Shown: positions 16,468-24,505, counted from the first letter of the stretch. The stretch is DNA of 31,804 nt from an uncultured Moraxella sp. (GCA_937975585.1 CALJUC010000196.1:1-31804); one strand, 5' to 3'. Made by a program: numbers and translations. Notes: a model not told the origin generated them from the letters alone.

Positions 16468-16546
16468 GGGTGTAACTATGTCAAGCAACTATGTTAAGCA
16501 ACCATCTCAAACAAATCGGTTAAGCAACCTTTCTCAAGCAATTATG
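16468..16546. repeat. Degenerate 13-bp tandem repeat array at the 3' end of folK
   Basis: Units begin at 16481, 16494, 16507, 16520 and 16534, so the period is 13, 13, 13 and 14. Each contains TYAARCAA: TCAAGCAA, TTAAGCAA, TCAAACAA, TTAAGCAA and TCAAGCAA. A weaker unit (16468-16480) shares the ending AACTATG. The last unit overlaps the folK stop codon at 16542-16544. On the minus strand the core reads TTGCTTRA. Confidence 0.75.
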
Positions 16547-17027
16547 CCAAAGCAAGACCTTGCCAGTTATTGGCTGCTGGTAAGTCAGCCAAACGTTGAC
16601 CATTAACGGTTAATTCGTTGTCCAATTCGACCAGCGGAATTAAGACAAAATTACGTTCAAATAATCCGGTATGGGGCACGGTTAAACGTTCATTAGCAAT
16701 GTTTTCATCGCCATACAGCAACACATCAACATCCAAACTACGCTCGCCCCAATGGCGCAGACGCTCGCGTTTAGCTGTGGTTTCTAGGCTTTGGCAAAAA
16801 TCCAATAGTTCTAAAGCGGATAAACGAGTATCGGCTTTTAGCACGGCATTGGCAAAGTCCGGTTGGTCGGTCACGCCAAAGGCTTTAGAGCGATATAAAG
16901 ATGATACTTGTACCTGAGTGAACTCGGGCGAGTTACCAAACGCGTCTACCGCATTGGCAATATGTTGCTCAGGCGTACCGAGCGCATTGGCGATATTTCC
17001 GCCCAAACCGATATAGCAAGTTATCAT
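16542..17027 (-). CDS. folK: 2-amino-4-hydroxy-6-hydroxymethyldihydropteridine pyrophosphokinase (HPPK)
   Basis: A 161-residue HPPK, the standard length. It transfers pyrophosphate from ATP to hydroxymethyl-dihydropterin in folate synthesis. It begins CYIGLGGNIAN, contains SSLYRSKAFGVTDQPDFANAV and LLDFCQSLE, and has the signature RHWGERSLDVDVLLYG with metal-binding Asp residues near 97-99, then LTVPHTGLFERNFVLIPL. Its ATG overlaps the pcnB stop codon by four bases (ATGA), the classic coupled arrangement also seen for pcnB-folK in pseudomonads. Its stop codon lies within the last unit of a 13-bp tandem repeat array, so the C-terminal residues (QGLALA) may be shaped by that repeat. Confidence 0.96.
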   Translation of the reverse strand: MITCYIGLGGNIANALGTPEQHIANAVDAFGNSPEFTQVQVSSLYRSKAFGVTDQPDFANAVLKADTRLSALELLDFCQSLETTAKRERLRHWGERSLDVDVLLYGDENIANERLTVPHTGLFERNFVLIPLVELDNELTVNGQRLADLPAANNWQGLALA

Positions 17028-19450
17028 TCGCTGTCACCTGACTCTGCGGCACTGACGTCATCCGGTGCTGTAGGCTTGGCATTGGGTGCGCGCTTACGGG
17101 TACGTTTGGCAGGTGGTTTTTTTGCAGGTGTTGTCACGGATTGACTTATCGGCTCTACGCCAGTTGTATTCGCATCGGTAGCATTGGATTGAGCCTCGCT
17201 GACATATTTATCAGCAACCGAATCAGTGGTTTTAGCGGATACCTTTGGTGCACGGCGTTGGCGTTTTGGTTTTTCCGGTAAGGTGGTTTCTTCACTATTC
17301 TGTGAGATGTTAGTGTCTTCTACATTGGTAGAAGTTACCGCTTTACGCGTGCGGGCCCGTCTTTTTGGTGCAGTATCATCGGCAGTCGGTACCACCGTTA
17401 GGTTTTCGCTGTCGACTTTAACGTGAGTTGGTGTTACTTTTTTACGCGTGCGTTTTTTGGCGGGCGTTTGAGTGCTAGTTACTGGATTGTCGACTAACTG
17501 ATCAGCGACAGCCGTAGTCACGACATGGTTAGCCGCTACGTCTACTACAGCTTGGGTAGACTGTGCCATGTTTTCGGCAATTTGACGTTGTTCTGCAACC
17601 GACAAGGCGGAACTTGGCACACGACGGCGACGCGTGACAGGTACTTGTGCCAGTTGGCGTTCACTACTGACCGGTTTTTTACGACGTTGGCGGTTATTAG
17701 AGGAATCAGCTGTGTCACTAGATTCACTAGTGATTTGGCGAACGCGGGATGATTGGCGATTTTGCGCGTCACTCACTTCATCAATTGGGCTGGATTTAGC
17801 CGTATCAGTTTGATGAGGGCTAGTCATTGCTTCGGTTTCGGCAATGCGATGATTAAACGGGGTACCCCACAGTGGTTGTGCCGGTTTTTGACTAACGCGA
17901 TGACCATTGGCCAAAGACAGTTGTTGCAATTGGTCTTTTTCTTGCTGCTCTTGCTCAGTCAAGTGGTTGTCATTCGCGAAGTCTGAATGGCGCATCGGGT
18001 TATGGCGACGCTCACGACGCGAGTTACCAGTTGCAGGTGCGGTTTGGTCTAAGCTATCACTTGCTTGAGTATCGTTATTGACCACGTTGGCAAAACGCAA
18101 ACGTACTGCATCTAAGTCAAATTCCTCAATCGCTTGCTGTTGTTGTTTGGCATTTAAGGTCTGGAACCAGGCCCACCAATGTCCCATACCATTGGTCGGC
18201 TCGCGGTCTAAAGTGACGGGTTCACCGCGTTCGGCTTGTAGGGCATGGTTTCTTGCCTCGACTTGCTCACGCAGTAGCAAAAAGTCATACGCCGCACGAA
18301 AGCGCGGATTTTCAAACAGTTTGACAAGATTCTTTTTACGCGGCTCGGCCAAACGCGGCTGCATCAGCCAAATGTCTTTGATAAATTGCTCAGCAAACTT
18401 TGGCATCGCGGTGTGCACACGTTGGCGATCCATGACCTTGTTGGCGGCTTGGCTTTGTGCTTCGACAAATGGGGCATTCTTTTTGAATTTTTCTAATAAA
18501 TACAGGTAGTTTTCCCACAGCAAAGCGGCATAAAAGAATGCCGGATTGATACTTTTGCCACTGGCAATACGCTTATCGGTGTTAATCGTGACTTGGTGAA
18601 TCAGCGGGGTAATGAGTTTTGGCGGATAAAATAATAAATGGTCAAATGCGCCATAGTCGAACAAAATGGGTAATAACGGCATCAAATAGCCGCCGATGAA
18701 CATCTTTTGCGTTTCGTCATACAGGCGATGCGGTGACACTTGCGACAGTAGTCGCCAGTTATCAGCATTAAACTGCGCATCTAAGGCGGGGTCAAAATCA
18801 AAACCTAACTTTGCCTTAAAGCGTAAGGCGCGTAACAAGCGCACAGGGTCTTCTTCGACGCGTTTTTGGGTGTCACCGAGTAGGCGGATGGTGCGACTAC
18901 TCACATCGGCTAAACCACCACAAAAGTCGTAAACAAACCCATCAAATGGCTGATAGTACAAGGCATTAATCGAAAAATCGCGGCGTACCACGTCTTGGAA
19001 AATATCGCCCCACACATTGTCACGCATAATCATGCCGTCTTCGGTCAGATGATTGTCGTCTTTGGGCGGTGCGCGGAACGTCGCTACTTCAATCATATCG
19101 CGGCCAGAATACACATGGCATAGCAAAAAGCGACGGCCAATGATACGGCAGCGTTTACCAAATACTTCTTTGACTTGGTTTGGGGTGGCGTTGGTCACGG
19201 CATCAAAGTCTTTGGGTTGTAGCCCCAGTAATGAATCACGCACACCACCGCCTACGATATAGGCTTCAAATCCTGCGGCCGTTAGCGTGCTAATCACTTC
19301 TTTGATGGCATTCGACAAGTCGCCTTTGTTCAGGCCAAGTTGCTTGGCATCACGGCGTGCTAGCTTGCGGTCAAATACACACTCGCCAATATTGGCTGTG
19401 TTGGGATTAGCAGAGGCGAAGGGGGAGTTTTTGTGACTTTTTTTTGCCAT
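17024..19450 (-). CDS. pcnB: Poly(A) polymerase I with long basic tail
   Basis: About 808 residues, far above the roughly 450-470 of E. coli PcnB. The catalytic core shows YIVGGGVRDSLLG, then KDFDAVTNATP with the metal-binding Asp pair near residues 81 and 83, then FRAPPKD, RRDFSINALYY, GLADVSSRTIRLLG and EEDPVRLLRALRFKAKLGF. These identify a bacterial poly(A) polymerase rather than a CCA enzyme. It adds poly(A) to RNA 3' ends and promotes decay. Beyond about residue 465 comes a tail of roughly 345 residues rich in Gln, Ser, Thr and Asp, with spaced basic blocks such as RRKK, RRRR, KKRTRKK, KRRARTRK, KRQRR and KRTRKR. The frame opens at TTG 19471; ATG 19462 and ATG 19450 (MAKKSHKN) are better, and none has a strong Shine-Dalgarno. 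It overlaps folK by 4 bases. Confidence 0.93.
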   Translation of the reverse strand: MAKKSHKNSPFASANPNTANIGECVFDRKLARRDAKQLGLNKGDLSNAIKEVISTLTAAGFEAYIVGGGVRDSLLGLQPKDFDAVTNATPNQVKEVFGKRCRIIGRRFLLCHVYSGRDMIEVATFRAPPKDDNHLTEDGMIMRDNVWGDIFQDVVRRDFSINALYYQPFDGFVYDFCGGLADVSSRTIRLLGDTQKRVEEDPVRLLRALRFKAKLGFDFDPALDAQFNADNWRLLSQVSPHRLYDETQKMFIGGYLMPLLPILFDYGAFDHLLFYPPKLITPLIHQVTINTDKRIASGKSINPAFFYAALLWENYLYLLEKFKKNAPFVEAQSQAANKVMDRQRVHTAMPKFAEQFIKDIWLMQPRLAEPRKKNLVKLFENPRFRAAYDFLLLREQVEARNHALQAERGEPVTLDREPTNGMGHWWAWFQTLNAKQQQQAIEEFDLDAVRLRFANVVNNDTQASDSLDQTAPATGNSRRERRHNPMRHSDFANDNHLTEQEQQEKDQLQQLSLANGHRVSQKPAQPLWGTPFNHRIAETEAMTSPHQTDTAKSSPIDEVSDAQNRQSSRVRQITSESSDTADSSNNRQRRKKPVSSERQLAQVPVTRRRRVPSSALSVAEQRQIAENMAQSTQAVVDVAANHVVTTAVADQLVDNPVTSTQTPAKKRTRKKVTPTHVKVDSENLTVVPTADDTAPKRRARTRKAVTSTNVEDTNISQNSEETTLPEKPKRQRRAPKVSAKTTDSVADKYVSEAQSNATDANTTGVEPISQSVTTPAKKPPAKRTRKRAPNAKPTAPDDVSAAESGDSE

Positions 19451-19552
19451 TGACAAGACCATGTTCCACAAGATGCGTTTTTTAAGTGGTTAGTTTAACA
19501 AATTTCGGCCACTTTGGGTTAGTGGTTGCGTAAGTTATTATCAGTAAAACCA

Positions 19553-19975
19553 TTATTGTACTGTAATGCGATGGCGATTTTTGTCCACGGTGGCTTTACC
19601 GATACCTTTGACCTTAGCAAGGTCATCAACACGGGTAAATGCACCCATCGTATCACGGTAAAGGATAATCTCTTGGGCTTTTTTGGCACCGATACCGTCA
19701 AGTTGCGCCAACTCAGCTTCACTGGCGGTATTGATATTAATGGTTTTGGGTAAAGTTGCTAAAGGGCTAATACTTTGCAGTGCCGTTGGTATTAGGGAAG
19801 TGGTGGCTGCGGTTTTCTCTCGAATCGCTAAATACGCTTGCTCGGGTGTCTGTTCAGGGGTATGAGTTGGCGTACAAATCGGTGATGCCGCATAAATTAT
19901 GCTCGGCAACAAAAAAGTCGCTAGTGTTGCGAACCACTTCATGACATATTTTAGCCAAAGTAAAACCATTGTCAT
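19553..19975 (-). CDS. comEA: ComEA-like exported helix-hairpin-helix DNA-binding protein
   Basis: A 140-residue protein. An N-terminal hydrophobic signal (MKWFATLATFLLPSIIYAAS, from internal Met12) directs export. After a Thr/Pro/Gln-rich linker, residues 77-140 form a double helix-hairpin-helix: ININTASEAELAQLDGIGAKK, then AFTRVDDLAKVKGIGKATVDK. This is the ComEA type that binds incoming DNA in the periplasm during natural transformation. The first ATG (19975) lies one base after the mazG stop (TAA, T, ATG), implying coupling. The internal ATG at 19942 would give a cleaner signal peptide. It is the only competence gene visible. HhH proteins of this size are sometimes of unclear role, so function rests on the export signal plus domain. 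Confidence 0.85.
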   Translation of the reverse strand: MTMVLLWLKYVMKWFATLATFLLPSIIYAASPICTPTHTPEQTPEQAYLAIREKTAATTSLIPTALQSISPLATLPKTININTASEAELAQLDGIGAKKAQEIILYRDTMGAFTRVDDLAKVKGIGKATVDKNRHRITVQ

Positions 19976-19976
19976 A

Positions 19977-20795
19977 TTACGCTTGGCCTTTTTCCATTAC
20001 CTTGGCTAAATCCCACAAATTATCCATTTCTTGCAAACTAGCTGTTTCAGGGGTTTTGCCTTGTTTGGCCAATGCATCTTCGATAAAGCCAAAGCGTGAT
20101 TTGAATTTATGTACCGTGGTCAATACCGCTGTTTCGCTATCAATGTCGAGTTTGCGTGCGATATTGGTTAAGGCAAAATAGCAATCTCCCAATTCCTTTT
20201 CCAATTCTCGTTTTTGCTCGGGTGTCGGTTTGTGCCCATCGGGCGGTAAAATCGCTTTGAGCTCCGCGATTTCTTCATCGAGTTTATCGACAGCACCGGA
20301 TACCACATCCCAGTCAAAACCGACTTTGTTGGCGGCATTTTGTAAGCTTTGTGCCTGCATCAGTGCTGAACCCGCTTTTACAGCGTCTAAGGTACGACGA
20401 GGCTTGCCTCGTTTGGCTTTTTCACGATTTTCTTCGGCTTTAATTTCATCCCAACGTTGTTTGACATCGGCCTCGGTTTTGAGATTTTCTTTATCAAACA
20501 CATGCGGATGGCGGCGAATTAGCTTCTCTTGCAAGTGGTAAATGACATCACCGATATCAAATTGGTGCTGCTCGTTATACAGATGCGCATGGAACACGAC
20601 TTGCAGCAGCACATCACCCAATTCACCTTTGATATCTTCCATATCGCCACTTTGAATGGCCTCGACAAGCTCATAGGTTTCCTCGATGGCATACGGAATC
20701 AGACTATGATTGGTTTGCTTATGGTCCCAAGGACAGTCGCTGCGTAGACGCGCCATTAAGGTGAGTAAATCGGCAAATTGGTTGGTCGGTGTCAT
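19977..20795 (-). CDS. mazG: Nucleoside triphosphate pyrophosphohydrolase MazG
   Basis: A 272-residue MazG with two tandem MazG domains, as in E. coli (263 residues). The first domain begins LLTLMARLRSDCPWDHKQT and holds the metal-binding pattern IEETYELVEAI (Glu38, Glu39, Glu42) and KGELGDVLLQVVFHA (Glu58, Asp61). IRRHPHVF follows. The second has KVGFDWDVVSGAVDKLDEEIAEL and EKELGDCYFALTNIARKL. It hydrolyses non-canonical and excess NTPs to monophosphates and modulates ppGpp-related stress in E. coli. Here it precedes comEA rather than relA or mazEF. GGGAT lies 6 bases before the ATG. Its upstream region is shared with divergent ugd, whose Pho-box-like array starts 98 bases from the mazG start. 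Confidence 0.96.
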   Translation of the reverse strand: MTPTNQFADLLTLMARLRSDCPWDHKQTNHSLIPYAIEETYELVEAIQSGDMEDIKGELGDVLLQVVFHAHLYNEQHQFDIGDVIYHLQEKLIRRHPHVFDKENLKTEADVKQRWDEIKAEENREKAKRGKPRRTLDAVKAGSALMQAQSLQNAANKVGFDWDVVSGAVDKLDEEIAELKAILPPDGHKPTPEQKRELEKELGDCYFALTNIARKLDIDSETAVLTTVHKFKSRFGFIEDALAKQGKTPETASLQEMDNLWDLAKVMEKGQA

Positions 20796-20893
20796 GGTGG
20801 TATCCCAATAATCTTAATGGGGTTATTGTAGCGAATTTATGCGTTAGGCGCATTGTTATACGCGCAAAAGTCGCTGAGTCACTAATCACAAGA

Positions 20894-20949
20894 TTGTCAT
20901 CACTTTGTCATAACCTTGTTACCACGTTGCCATGTTTGCTCATTATGCT
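20894..20949 (+). promoter_or_regulatory. Pho-box-like tandem array and -10 upstream of ugd
   Basis: Four 7-base half-sites lie at exact 11-base steps: TTGTCAT (20894-20900), TTGTCAT (20905-20911), TTGTTAC (20916-20922) and TTGCCAT (20927-20933), with 4-base spacers. The PhoB box of enterics is two CTGTCAT-type 7-mers with 4-base spacers, usually ending about 10 bases before the -10. Here TATGCT follows after exactly 10 bases (20944-20949). Two tandem PhoB boxes are therefore a natural reading. Other OmpR/PhoB-family regulators also use 11-base repeats, but their cores differ. PhoB binding is inferred from the match, not shown. Confidence 0.7.
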
Positions 20950-20984
20950 ACCAGTATGACAAAATAAACAGGATACGAGCATAC

Positions 20985-22190
20985 ATGAGGATACAACAGA
21001 TTAGTGTGATTGGTGCAGGTTATGTCGGTTTATCGAATGCTGTGTTGTTGGCACAAGCACCATTAAATACCCAAGTTACCTTATTTGATATCAATAGCGC
21101 GAAAATTACACAACTACAAAATCAACAAAGTCCAATACAAGACCCTGATATTGCGCGTTTTTTGGCTGAGCAATCACTGAACTTAACCACTGTTGATGAC
21201 AATCGTGGTATCTTTGCCAATGCCGATATGGTGATAATTGCCACACCGACCAATTACGATATCGCCACCGGTAAGTTTGATACCACCTCTGTGGCGCAAA
21301 GTATCCAAGCCGTGCGTAATCAGCACCCAAGCGTGCCGATTGTGATTAAATCTACCGTACCGATTGGCTTTACCATGCAAATGCAAGCGCAGTTTGATGA
21401 GCGAATTGTGTTTATGCCGGAGTTTTTGCGTGAGGGAAAGGCTTTATATGATAACTTGCATCCATCACGGATTATTGTGGGTTGCAATAGTAATGCAGAG
21501 GATCAGGATTTGTTAGCGTTTGCCGATGCGCTGATTGACCTGTATAAAACGGCAAGTCTACAGCCGAATACCCCAAGTCAAATCATGCCATCGACTGAAG
21601 CGGAAGCGGTAAAACTATTTGCCAATAGCTATTTGGCGACGCGAATTGCGTTTTTTAATGAATTGGATAGCTTTGCCGAAAAACATGGCCTAAGCAGTGA
21701 AGCCATTATCACCGGGGTGAGTTTAGACCCACGCATTGGCATGCACTACAACAATCCGTCATTTGGCTATGGTGGCTATTGCCTGCCGAAAGACACCCAA
21801 CAGCTAAAGGCCAATTATGCAGGGATTCCCGCCAATATAATTCATGCCGTGGTCGATGCCAATCAAACACGAAAACGCTTTATCGCAAGGCAAATTTTGT
21901 CAAAAAATCCCAATAAAGTCGGTATCTATCGACTCAGTATGAAAAAAGATGCCGATAATTTTCGCGATTCGGCCATTTTGGACATTATCGGCTTGCTACA
22001 ACAACATGCCATTGATGTGCAGATTTTTGAACCAAGCCTTGATGAACCAGATTTTTTACAATGTCCGATGGTCAATGAATTAGACGATTTTTTAGCGAGT
22101 AGTGATATTATTGTCGCTAACCGTTGGCATGATGATTTAGCAGCAGTCCCACATAAGGTATATAGCCGCGATGTATTTGGGGATAGCTAG
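20985..22190 (+). CDS. ugd: UDP-glucose 6-dehydrogenase
   Basis: A 401-residue Ugd of the short E. coli type. It oxidises UDP-glucose twice with NAD+ to UDP-glucuronate, a precursor for capsule, LPS and other acidic glycans. The NAD fold begins ISVIGAGYVGLSNAVLLAQ (Gly10, Gly12, Gly15). VIKSTVPIGFT, FMPEFLREGKALYDNLHPSRII and EAVKLFANSYLATRIAFFNELDSF follow. The catalytic cysteine is Cys266 in GYGGYCLPKDT. The open frame extends upstream to 20916, but conservation starts at MRIQQIS (ATG 20985), and the upstream part overlaps the regulatory array, so 20985 is chosen. GGAT lies 11 bases before it. Ugd is followed, after 138 bases, by manB on the same strand. Regulation by a PhoB-type activator is suggested by the repeats upstream. 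Confidence 0.96.
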   Translation: MRIQQISVIGAGYVGLSNAVLLAQAPLNTQVTLFDINSAKITQLQNQQSPIQDPDIARFLAEQSLNLTTVDDNRGIFANADMVIIATPTNYDIATGKFDTTSVAQSIQAVRNQHPSVPIVIKSTVPIGFTMQMQAQFDERIVFMPEFLREGKALYDNLHPSRIIVGCNSNAEDQDLLAFADALIDLYKTASLQPNTPSQIMPSTEAEAVKLFANSYLATRIAFFNELDSFAEKHGLSSEAIITGVSLDPRIGMHYNNPSFGYGGYCLPKDTQQLKANYAGIPANIIHAVVDANQTRKRFIARQILSKNPNKVGIYRLSMKKDADNFRDSAILDIIGLLQQHAIDVQIFEPSLDEPDFLQCPMVNELDDFLASSDIIVANRWHDDLAAVPHKVYSRDVFGDS

Positions 22191-22328
22191 TACCGTCATT
22201 TGGTATAAAATATGATATTATTCAAATAATGTTGGTATTTCTGAAAAATACTAAGGTTTGTATACTAATCTATTTTTCACGTTAGAATTGCTGTCAACTT
22301 TATCATAATTTGCTATTACAGGTCATCT

Positions 22329-23774
22329 ATGAGCGATTTTTCACCCATAACCATTTCCTCTTTTAAAGCTTACGATATCCGCGGTGAACTCGGGGTTAAC
22401 CTTGATGAAACCATCGCCTATCGTATCGGTCGCGCCTTTGCCCAATTCTTAAATCAACAACATCTAAATCCAACCGCTGCTAAAAACGCCATTGTTATTG
22501 GTTGCGATATTCGCCCATCAAGTGAGTCACTCAAAAAAGCCACGATCGAAGGTATCTTGGATGCGGGTACCGATGTCATTGATTTGGGCATGACGGGCAC
22601 TGAAGAGGTGTATTTTGCCACCAGTCATTATGAAGCGATGGGCGGTATTGAAGTGACGGCAAGCCATAACCCGATTAACTATAACGGGCTAAAACTGGTA
22701 CGCGAGCAATCAAAACCGATTAGTGCCGATACTGGATTGGCCGATATCCAAAAAATCGCGGAACAAGGCGAATTCATAACCCCTGCACAGCGTGGCGAGT
22801 ATGAATTACGCGACGATAAAACAGCGTATGTCGATCACTTGCTAGGCTACATTGACCCAACCGCGTTAAAGCCACTTAAAGTCGTGGTCAATCCGGGTAA
22901 TGGCAGCGCAGGGCCAACGCTTGATTTAATCACTGAGCGTCTACAGGCAGCTAATGCACCGATTGAGTTTATCAAACTGAATTACGAGCCGGATGGCAGT
23001 TTTCCCAATGGTATTCCCAACCCGATGATTATTGCCAATCGTACAGTGACTGCTAACAAGTTATTGGCTGAAAAAGCCGATATGGCGATTGCCTTTGATG
23101 GGGATTTTGACCGTTGTTTTTTCTTTGATGAAACGGGGCGATTTATTGAAGGTACGTATTTGGTTGGCGTATTAGCCAAGGCGTTTTTGGAAAAGGAGCC
23201 AAATGCCAATATCGTGTACGACCCACGCAATGTACTAAACACCGAAGCGGTGATTGCAGACGCAGGTGGTAAGGCCGTGATTAGTAAATCGGGTCATTCG
23301 TTTATTAAGCAAGTGATGCGCGAGCACAATGCCGCGTATGGTGGCGAGATGTCAGCGCACCATTATTTCCGCGACTTTAACTATTGCGATAGCGGCATGA
23401 TTCCATGGCTGTTGGTGGTAGAGTTGGTGTCAAAGTCGGGCAAGCCATTGTCGCAACTGGTCGATGAGATGATTAGTGCTTACCCAATTTCAGGCGAAAT
23501 TAACTTTAAACTCACCGGTACGACCGCCGCTGAGGTATTGGCCAAGCTTGAGCAAGGTTATGCCGAATTTGATAACGCATCGGCTAGCCTAAATAAACTC
23601 GATGGCTTGTCGGTGAATTTTCCAAATTGGCGCTTTAATGTCCGCGCATCAAACACCGAGCCGCTCATTCGCTTAAATGTCGAGGCAAAAGGCGATGCGG
23701 CGTTATTAGCCAGCAAAACCCAAGCGCTATGTGATTGGATTGTTGCCCAAGGCGGCCATCCGGCAGATCACTAG
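22329..23774 (+). CDS. manB: Phosphomannomutase/phosphoglucomutase, CpsG/ManB type
   Basis: A 481-residue alpha-D-phosphohexomutase. It opens FKAYDIRGELG, has the phosphoserine loop EVTASHNPINYNGLKLV (Ser112), the metal loop AFDGDFDRCFFFD (Asp257, Asp259, Asp261), the sugar-specificity loop GGEMSAHHYFRDFNYCDSGMIPW (near 339-361) and the phosphate-binding RASNTEPLIRL near the end. The specificity loop matches E. coli CpsG closely, supporting mannose-6-P to mannose-1-P conversion; such enzymes, for example AlgC, can also act on glucose phosphates. In related genera the orthologue next to ugd is often called pgm. It supplies GDP-mannose or UDP-glucose precursors for surface glycans. It is followed by a strong bidirectional terminator. 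Confidence 0.93.
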   Translation: MSDFSPITISSFKAYDIRGELGVNLDETIAYRIGRAFAQFLNQQHLNPTAAKNAIVIGCDIRPSSESLKKATIEGILDAGTDVIDLGMTGTEEVYFATSHYEAMGGIEVTASHNPINYNGLKLVREQSKPISADTGLADIQKIAEQGEFITPAQRGEYELRDDKTAYVDHLLGYIDPTALKPLKVVVNPGNGSAGPTLDLITERLQAANAPIEFIKLNYEPDGSFPNGIPNPMIIANRTVTANKLLAEKADMAIAFDGDFDRCFFFDETGRFIEGTYLVGVLAKAFLEKEPNANIVYDPRNVLNTEAVIADAGGKAVISKSGHSFIKQVMREHNAAYGGEMSAHHYFRDFNYCDSGMIPWLLVVELVSKSGKPLSQLVDEMISAYPISGEINFKLTGTTAAEVLAKLEQGYAEFDNASASLNKLDGLSVNFPNWRFNVRASNTEPLIRLNVEAKGDAALLASKTQALCDWIVAQGGHPADH

Positions 23775-23798
23775 AGGACAGACCGTAAATCAACCATA

Positions 23799-23828
23799 AA
23801 AAAGCCGACCTAACGAGGTCGGCTTTTT
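23799..23828. terminator. Bidirectional terminator between manB and dsbA
   Basis: A perfect 13-bp inverted repeat, AAAAAGCCGACCT (23799-23811) and AGGTCGGCTTTTT (23816-23828), closes a 4-base loop. A-run and T-run flanks make it work for both the rightward manB and leftward dsbA transcripts. Confidence 0.93.
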
Positions 23829-23830
23829 AG

Positions 23831-23875
23831 TAACTAGGTGCTTAATAACTAGGCACTTAATAACTAGTTGCGTGA
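23831..23875. repeat. Three 15-bp tandem repeats abutting the dsbA stop codon
   Basis: Units are TAACTAGGTGCTTAA (23831-23845), TAACTAGGCACTTAA (23846-23860) and TAACTAGTTGCGTGA (23861-23875). Units 1 and 2 differ at two positions; unit 3 has diverged in its second half. The array fills the space between the terminator and the dsbA stop codon (23876-23878). Confidence 0.85.
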
Positions 23876-24505
23876 TTATTTGCCAGCGCGCTCAGCACGG
23901 GCTTTTGCAATCAAGAAATTAACCACTTGTGGTACTTTGCCATCTTCACCTTGCACCACGTATTTACCGTCAACAACCACAGCCGGTACGCCCGATAACT
24001 GGTAACGCATTGCAGCATCTTTTGAGCGAGCGATACGCGTATTGACTGCAAATGAATTGTATAGGCTATTGAATTTATTAATGTCTAAGCCTTGTGACGC
24101 GTACCATTTACCCAATGACGCTTGGTCAAACAATTTTTGACGGTCTTTTTGCACGGCATCAAACATTGGTAAATGGGTTTTGCCTTGATAGCCCATCAAT
24201 TGTGCCGCGTAAAAACCGCGCGCGTTTTGTTCCCAAACTGGGTTCATCGCGGCTGGGGTTTGCATAAAAATAACGTCTGCTGGCTTGGTCTTTGCCCAGT
24301 TAGTCATGTGCGGTTCAAGTTTGTAGCAGTGTGGACAGCCGTACCAGAAAAATTCACGAACGATGATTTTGTTGCCTTCAATTTTTTCTGGATTGGCCAA
24401 TACAGTATAATCTTGACCAGCAACGTAATTAGCCGCTTGTGCGTGGGTTGCGATACCGGTTAAACCCACTGCCAATGCCAACACAGGAAATGCAAATTTT
24501 TTCAT
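23876..24505 (-). CDS. dsbA: Periplasmic thiol:disulfide oxidoreductase DsbA
   Basis: A 209-residue DsbA. The frame runs upstream to 24565, but ATG 24505 is chosen: it has AGAGG five bases upstream and begins a clean signal peptide MKKFAFPVLALAVGLTGIAT with HAQA as the cleavage site near residue 24. The mature protein has the thioredoxin motif CPHC (Cys57, Cys60) in REFFWYGCPHCYKLEP and the cis-proline loop LSGVPAVVVDG. It introduces disulfides into secreted proteins and is reoxidised by DsbB. DsbA assists envelope proteins generally, including pili and lipoproteins. It is convergent with manB and shares a terminator with it. No dsbB is visible nearby. Confidence 0.96.
   Translation of the reverse strand: MKKFAFPVLALAVGLTGIATHAQAANYVAGQDYTVLANPEKIEGNKIIVREFFWYGCPHCYKLEPHMTNWAKTKPADVIFMQTPAAMNPVWEQNARGFYAAQLMGYQGKTHLPMFDAVQKDRQKLFDQASLGKWYASQGLDINKFNSLYNSFAVNTRIARSKDAAMRYQLSGVPAVVVDGKYVVQGEDGKVPQVVNFLIAKARAERAGK

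Noticed and set aside
22291..22326. CTGTCAA, TTATCAT and similar 7-mers upstream of manB, examined as a second Pho box
   Set aside because: Spacing is 9-10 bases rather than 11 and the cores are poor, unlike the array upstream of ugd.
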